DNA of 64,000 nucleotides from assembly GCA_963771655.1 (NCBI GenBank), contig CAVYUG010000006.1:434001-498000 (forward strand). The letters run 5' to 3'. Both the position numbers and the translations under genes were made by a program. Below the pieces are notes generated by a model. It saw only the letters and a program-made list of their open reading frames with translations. It was not told the DNA's origin and did no database searches. Positions 60,429 through 64,000 of this stretch are shown piece by piece (positions within the stretch are counted from its first letter, which is position 1; every line of letters begins with the position of its first letter). This stretch comes from JAWVFM01 sp963771655. Lineage in GTDB: Bacteria > Actinomycetota > Thermoleophilia > Solirubrobacterales > 70-9.

Positions 60429-61790
60429 CTACGGACTCGAGCGGAGCTCCACCCAGACGTCGGCGCCGCCGGCTCCGTTCCGCGCGCCAGCCCGGCCACC
60501 GTGGGCACGGGCGATCGCGTCGACGATCGACAGCCCGAGGCCGCTGCCGTCGGTCGATCTCGCGGCGTCCGCCCGTCGGAACCGCTCGAATGCGTGGGGA
60601 AGGAACTCGGCCGGGAAGCCCGCGCCCTCATCGGTCACGTGGAGCTCGATCCGCCCGTCGACCGTGCTCGCATGCATTCGAACAGGGCCCTCGCCGTAGC
60701 GGAGGGCGTTCTCCACGAGGTTGCCGAGCGCCTGCTCGACCCGATCTCGGTCAGCTTCGATGCTAAGGCCGGCCGGGGCGTCGGCGACTATCGGCCGCTC
60801 GGCGTCGCCCGCCCGCGCCGCCAGGCGTTCCCTCACGGCCGAGAACAACTCCGAGACCTCGATTCGCTCGGGCTCGAGCGCCAGCGCGCCCTTGTCGAAG
60901 CGGGCGACGAAGAGCAGGTCCTCGGCGAGTCGCGAAAGGCGGTCCGCCTCCTCGATGGCGGACACGATCGCGGCACGCAGCTCCTCCATGCTCGCCCCGT
61001 ATCGCAGCGCCACCTCGAGCTCGGCCTTGTGGACGGCAAGGGGCGTCCGCAGCTCGTGGCTCGCGTCGTCGACGAACGCCCGCTCGCGCTCGATCGTCTC
61101 CTCGAGCCGATCGAGCATCCGATTAAGGGTCTCGCCGAGCCTGTGCAGCTCGTCGCGAGCGGGCGGAACCGGCAGGCGCTGCCCGGATCGCGCCGCCGAC
61201 ATCGCGGCCGCGCGGCTTCGCATCGCCTCGACCGGCCGAAGCGCGCGGCCCACCGTCCAATACGCGGCGAGCGAGGCGAGGACGAGGGCCACGGGGCCGC
61301 CGATGAGGAGGAGGGTGAGGAGGCTCGAGAGCGCGTCCGCGCGGTCGCCGAGCGACGTGCCTGCAACCACGACGAGCCGATGCCCCTCGAAGAGGACCGG
61401 CCGGGCGAGCAGGCGCTCGGGCTCGCCGTTGGCGGTGAGTTCCGCTCGGTCGACGACGATCGCCCGCCCTGCTGCCGCCTTCAGCTCGCCGGGGCTCAGA
61501 GCCGGCCGGCTCGTCGGCTGGGCACCCGCGTCGAAGAGGCGGGCTGAAGGGGTGAGGATCTGTGCGAAGGACTCGCCCCCGCCGCTCAGCGCACTCCGAG
61601 CGGCCTCGCCGAGGCCAACGTCGCTCACCCTGATCTCGCTGATCAGCCCGCGCGCGCGGGAGTGGAGGTCGCGATCGATCGACGCGTCGAGCTCCGAGCC
61701 GAGGCGCAGGTAGAGGAAGAGGCCGGTCGCGGCCAGTACGACGGCCATGAGCGCCGCGAAGACGAGCGTGACCCTGAGCTTGATCGGCAC
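60429..61790 (-). CDS. Sensor histidine kinase
   Basis: A 453-residue kinase from the GTG at 61790; a TTG at 61799 would overlap the regulator stop. Two helices (7-27 and about 155-178) bracket an extracellular sensor of 125 residues. HAMP follows, then the phosphorylated His in FVDDASHELRTPLAVHK, N-box LGNLVENALRYG, G1 VTDEGAGF and G2 GSGLGLSIVDAIA. This is a classic HisKA kinase. It follows its response regulator in the same operon. The signal is unknown. Confidence 0.93.
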   Translation of the reverse strand: MPIKLRVTLVFAALMAVVLAATGLFLYLRLGSELDASIDRDLHSRARGLISEIRVSDVGLGEAARSALSGGGESFAQILTPSARLFDAGAQPTSRPALSPGELKAAAGRAIVVDRAELTANGEPERLLARPVLFEGHRLVVVAGTSLGDRADALSSLLTLLLIGGPVALVLASLAAYWTVGRALRPVEAMRSRAAAMSAARSGQRLPVPPARDELHRLGETLNRMLDRLEETIERERAFVDDASHELRTPLAVHKAELEVALRYGASMEELRAAIVSAIEEADRLSRLAEDLLFVARFDKGALALEPERIEVSELFSAVRERLAARAGDAERPIVADAPAGLSIEADRDRVEQALGNLVENALRYGEGPVRMHASTVDGRIELHVTDEGAGFPAEFLPHAFERFRRADAARSTDGSGLGLSIVDAIARAHGGRAGARNGAGGADVWVELRSSP

Positions 61791-61795
61791 GCGGC

Positions 61796-62476
61796 TCAAT
61801 CCGCGCCGTCCTCCCGCAGCCGGTAGCCGGCTCCGCGAACGGTCTCGATGCTCTCGACGCCGAAGGGCTGGTCGATCTTCCGGCGCAGCAGGCGAATATA
61901 TGCGTCGACGACGTTCGAGCGGTTCTCGTACTCGTAGTCCCAGGCGTGCTCCAGAATCTGGAACCGCGAGAGGACCTCGCCGGGACGCCGCATGAAGATC
62001 TCGAGAATCGAGAGCTCCTTCGGCGAGAGCTGCACCTCGACGTCGCCGCGCCACACGCGGTGGCTCGCCGGGTCGAGTCGCAGGTCCCCGACGCGTAGCT
62101 CCGCTTGCCGATCTACGGGGCCGCGACGCTGAAGCGCCCGGAGCCTGGCCAAGAGCTCGGCGTACGAGAAGGGCTTCGTCAGGTAGTCATCCGCGCCGCT
62201 GTCGAGGCCGGCGACCCGGTCGCGAACGGCATCCCGCGCCGTCAGCATCAGGATCGGTGCCCAGATGCCCCGCTCGCGAAGCCGGCGGCAGACCTCGAAG
62301 CCGTCGAGTCCCGGGAGCATGACGTCGAGGATGATCGCGTCGTACTCCGTGGCGGACGCCATCCACAGCGTGTCCTCGCCGCTCGCGGTGACGTCGACCG
62401 CCATCGCCTCCTTGCGCAGGCCCCGCTGAATGAGGCCGGCGAGCTTCGCGTGATCTTCGACGACCAGGACGCGCAT
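61796..62476 (-). CDS. OmpR/PhoB-family response regulator
   Basis: A 226-residue regulator. The receiver domain has the acidic pair ED (7-8), phosphoacceptor Asp51 in IILDVMLPGLDGFEVCRRLR, Thr and Lys in MLTARDA and LTKPFSYAELLARL. The winged-helix output ends LRRKIDQPFGVESIETVRGAGYRL. It is divergent from a lipoprotein gene. The 150-base gap contains two near-identical 19-base boxes in opposite orientations (62509 and 62558), likely its own binding sites. Confidence 0.94.
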   Translation of the reverse strand: MRVLVVEDHAKLAGLIQRGLRKEAMAVDVTASGEDTLWMASATEYDAIILDVMLPGLDGFEVCRRLRERGIWAPILMLTARDAVRDRVAGLDSGADDYLTKPFSYAELLARLRALQRRGPVDRQAELRVGDLRLDPASHRVWRGDVEVQLSPKELSILEIFMRRPGEVLSRFQILEHAWDYEYENRSNVVDAYIRLLRRKIDQPFGVESIETVRGAGYRLREDGAD

Positions 62477-62508
62477 CGGACGACAGCGACGTGAGCTTCC
62501 ACCGCCCA

Positions 62509-62527
62509 GATGAAAGGGCGATGAAAG
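62509..62527 (-). promoter_or_regulatory. Response-regulator box facing the two-component operon
   Basis: On the minus strand it reads CTTTCATCGCCCTTTCATC: two TTTCATC half-sites 11 bases apart, the geometry of OmpR/PhoB boxes. It is 33 bases upstream of the regulator start, suggesting autoregulation. Confidence 0.55.
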
Positions 62528-62557
62528 AAACGATGACAGCTGGCGCGCGCCGGCTTC

Positions 62558-62576
62558 CTTTCACCACCGTTTCATC
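62558..62576 (+). promoter_or_regulatory. Response-regulator box facing the lipoprotein gene
   Basis: CTTTCACCACCGTTTCATC matches the minus-strand box at 62509 in 16 of 19 positions and has the same 11-base half-site spacing, but points the other way, 50 bases before the lipoprotein start. Confidence 0.55.
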
Positions 62577-62626
62577 GCTCGTGCGTAAGACCCCTCGCGA
62601 CGACGCAAACGACGAGGAGGTCAGTC

Positions 62627-63427
62627 GTGTTCTGGAACTCGAAGAAGAAGAAGATGGCGCTCGGCATCGGCGCAGTGGCCGCGCTTGCGGGCTGCGGCTC
62701 TTCCGGCGGCGACGCGCCATTGTCGGACGCACCGCCGGCCCCGGGCGCCTCGTCGCCCTCGGCGCTGGCGCCGATCCACGGTCGGTACTCGCCCTCGATC
62801 GACCAGGCAAACTTCGTCACGCAGATCGACAACCCGTACTTCCCGCTGGTGCCCGGGACCACGTTCCGCTACGAGGGCGTTGCCGAGGACGGCAAGACGA
62901 AGCAGACCGACAACGAGGTCGTGACGCACCAGACCAAGACGATCATGGGCGTTCCGGCCACGGTCATCCGCGACACCGTCTCCCAGCACGGCCACCCGGT
63001 CGAGCGGACCTTCGACTGGTACGCCCAGGACAGGCAGGGGAACGTGTGGTACATGGGCGAGGGCACCAGCGAGCTCCACCACGGGCACTTCTCGAAGGCG
63101 AGCGACTCCTGGACCGGCGGCGTCGCCGGGGCCAAGCCGGGGATCATCATGCCCGGCCATCCCGCGCGCGGGCAGGAGTACCGCCAGGAGTACTACCCGG
63201 GCCACGCCATGGACCAGGCGCGCGTCCTCGGGTCCGGGGGCTCGGTCACGGTCCCGTACGGCTCCTACAAGCGGACGCTCATGACTGACGAGAAGTCCCC
63301 CTCGATCGACCCCGGCGTCCACGAGCACAAGCTCTACGTCAAGGGGGTCGGCGACGTGAAGGAGCAGACGGTCACCGGCAACCGGGAGGAGATCCACCTG
63401 GTGAGCGTGATCCACCCAGGAGGGTGA
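62627..63427 (+). CDS. Lipoprotein, likely target of the adjacent two-component system
   Basis: A 266-residue protein starting at GTG after GAGGAGG. A basic N-terminus (FWNSKKKKM) and lipobox LAGC near residue 23 make it a lipoprotein. After a Pro/Ser linker comes NPYFPLVPGTTFRYEG and a beta-rich domain with several His-containing pieces (HGHPVERTFDWYAQDRQGNVWYMGEG, HEHKLYVKGVGDVKEQ). It resembles secreted beta-barrel proteins of unknown role. The divergent regulator and the box at 62558 suggest induction by that system. Confidence 0.85.
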   Translation: MFWNSKKKKMALGIGAVAALAGCGSSGGDAPLSDAPPAPGASSPSALAPIHGRYSPSIDQANFVTQIDNPYFPLVPGTTFRYEGVAEDGKTKQTDNEVVTHQTKTIMGVPATVIRDTVSQHGHPVERTFDWYAQDRQGNVWYMGEGTSELHHGHFSKASDSWTGGVAGAKPGIIMPGHPARGQEYRQEYYPGHAMDQARVLGSGGSVTVPYGSYKRTLMTDEKSPSIDPGVHEHKLYVKGVGDVKEQTVTGNREEIHLVSVIHPGG

Positions 63428-63450
63428 GGCGACCTAGAATCGGCCACCGC

Positions 63451-63490
63451 GCGGACGTAGCTCAGTTGGTCGGCTTCCCAATCCGCGTCA
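63451..63490 (+). tRNA. Truncated tRNA-Gly(CCC)-like remnant
   Basis: GCGGACGTAGCTCAGTTGGT (63451-63470) is a canonical tRNA acceptor 5' arm and D-arm. About ten bases are then missing, followed by GGCTTCCCAATCC, which looks like a glycine CCC anticodon loop. The T-arm and 3' acceptor strand cannot be found. It cannot fold as a working tRNA. It may be the scar of an integration or recombination event. Confidence 0.6.
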
Positions 63491-63894
63491 CAGCCGACGT
63501 CGACTGACGACGCCTGACGACGCAAGACGACAAGACCCGCACCACGACAGGGGTTCTGCGAGGTTCAGCGGGTCGGACACGCACGGAGCCGAGGCATCGG
63601 CTACGGGACGTTCGGGCCACAACCGGGCCACAGCGCCACCATCCCGGTCGGCGGTGGCGCTTGGTCGATCCCTCGCCGCCGTCGAGCGCGAAGCTAAGCG
63701 TCGGGGGTTTCGAAGGCGGGAATCGGTGAGCCCGGTCGCCACAGTCTGGGGGGTGCGGAGCCAGGCCAGGGCTCAGTAGTTTCGAGCAGTCGATCTGCGC
63801 GGACACACGGGTCACGCGGCGACGGCGGCGCGCGATGCTCCAAGTGCCGAGGTAAAGGCGACTGCGTGGTGGATTGCAGGGAAAAGGGAATGAG
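63491..63894. other. Non-coding stretch after the tRNA remnant
   Basis: About 400 bases without a convincing gene. It holds short CTGACGACGC-type repeats (63500-63530), a repeated GGGCCAC, and a nine-base-pair hairpin (AGCGCCACC at 63632-63640 with GGTGGCGCT at 63653-63661) without a T-run. The minus-strand frames here have no family signature. Confidence 0.5.
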
Positions 63895-64000
63895 ATGAAG
63901 AGCGGCAGGAGCGGGCTCAGGCGGCATTCGATCAAGGTTAGGCGCGCGGCCCTCGCCGGGGCGGCGCTTGCCACGGCGCTCCTCGGCCTCATCGTCGTCG
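63895..64000 (+). CDS. Start of a secreted or membrane protein, cut by the window end
   Basis: An ATG at 63895 with GGGAA just upstream opens a frame to the end of the window. The 35 codons read MKSGRSGLRRHSIKVRR then ALAGAALATALLGLIVV, a basic region and hydrophobic core typical of a signal peptide. The rest of the protein is outside the window. Confidence 0.65.
   Translation, partial: MKSGRSGLRRHSIKVRRAALAGAALATALLGLIVV

Noticed and set aside
63488..63742. Minus-strand 84-codon frame after the tRNA remnant as an integrase fragment
   Set aside because: It lacks the R..H-x-x-R..Y residues of tyrosine integrases and looks like chance open sequence.

Overview
This window looks like chromosomal DNA of a very GC-rich actinomycete, probably Thermoleophilia (Solirubrobacterales-like). 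That placement is inferred from composition, frequent GTG starts, 4-base start/stop overlaps, many leaderless promoters (a TANNNT box 6-8 bases before the start codon), and secreted families that I associate with that class. No rRNA, intact tRNA, CRISPR array or insertion sequence is visible.

Layout. 1-7360: a surface-polysaccharide locus with glycosyltransferases, a Wzt/Wzm exporter and a sulfotransferase. 7357-10095: a polar amino-acid ABC importer. 10161-12738: a TetR regulator, a leaderless cysM, a structured intergenic RNA and an HhH-GPD-like protein. 12743-17063: a GntR-headed lipid-transport operon with two MlaE/YrbE permeases, two paralogous three-helix membrane proteins and an MlaF ATPase, but no MCE protein. 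17146-22106: more glycosyltransferases and a methyltransferase. 22132-34674: mixed metabolism, including a JAMM protease, a penicillin-acylase-type hydrolase, DUF1152 and DUF1802 proteins, an alpha/beta hydrolase and a HyuA/HyuB pair. 34871-44589: nadB, a histone-deacetylase homologue, a giant coiled-coil protein, a GT4 enzyme, a lone Flp-type pilin, rph, rdgB and a cation diffusion facilitator. 44596-50770: a roadblock protein, TldD/TldE around a degenerate GGDEF gene, a LysM/VanY peptidase and a Lys-rich small protein. 51004-55526: an unusual sigma factor carrying its own zinc-finger and membrane domain, two broken secreted-protein genes and a YefM/RelE-type toxin-antitoxin pair. 55575-64000: ccmG/ccmH, an MMPL transporter, a putative metal permease, a two-component system with a mirrored pair of binding boxes in front of a lipoprotein gene, a truncated tRNA-Gly and the start of a secreted protein.

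At least eight genes are interrupted by one-base shifts, nearly all of them single extra bases. Most could be sequence or assembly errors. The cluster at 52.4-55 kb is denser, lies in DNA that looks less GC-rich by eye, and may be real decay or acquired DNA.

The most interesting items are the MCE-less MlaFE operon, the fused sigma/anti-sigma protein and its secreted neighbour, the mirrored response-regulator boxes, the YefM operator overlapping a leaderless promoter, and the coiled-coil/HhH protein. Product calls come from reading motifs by eye; no database search was run.
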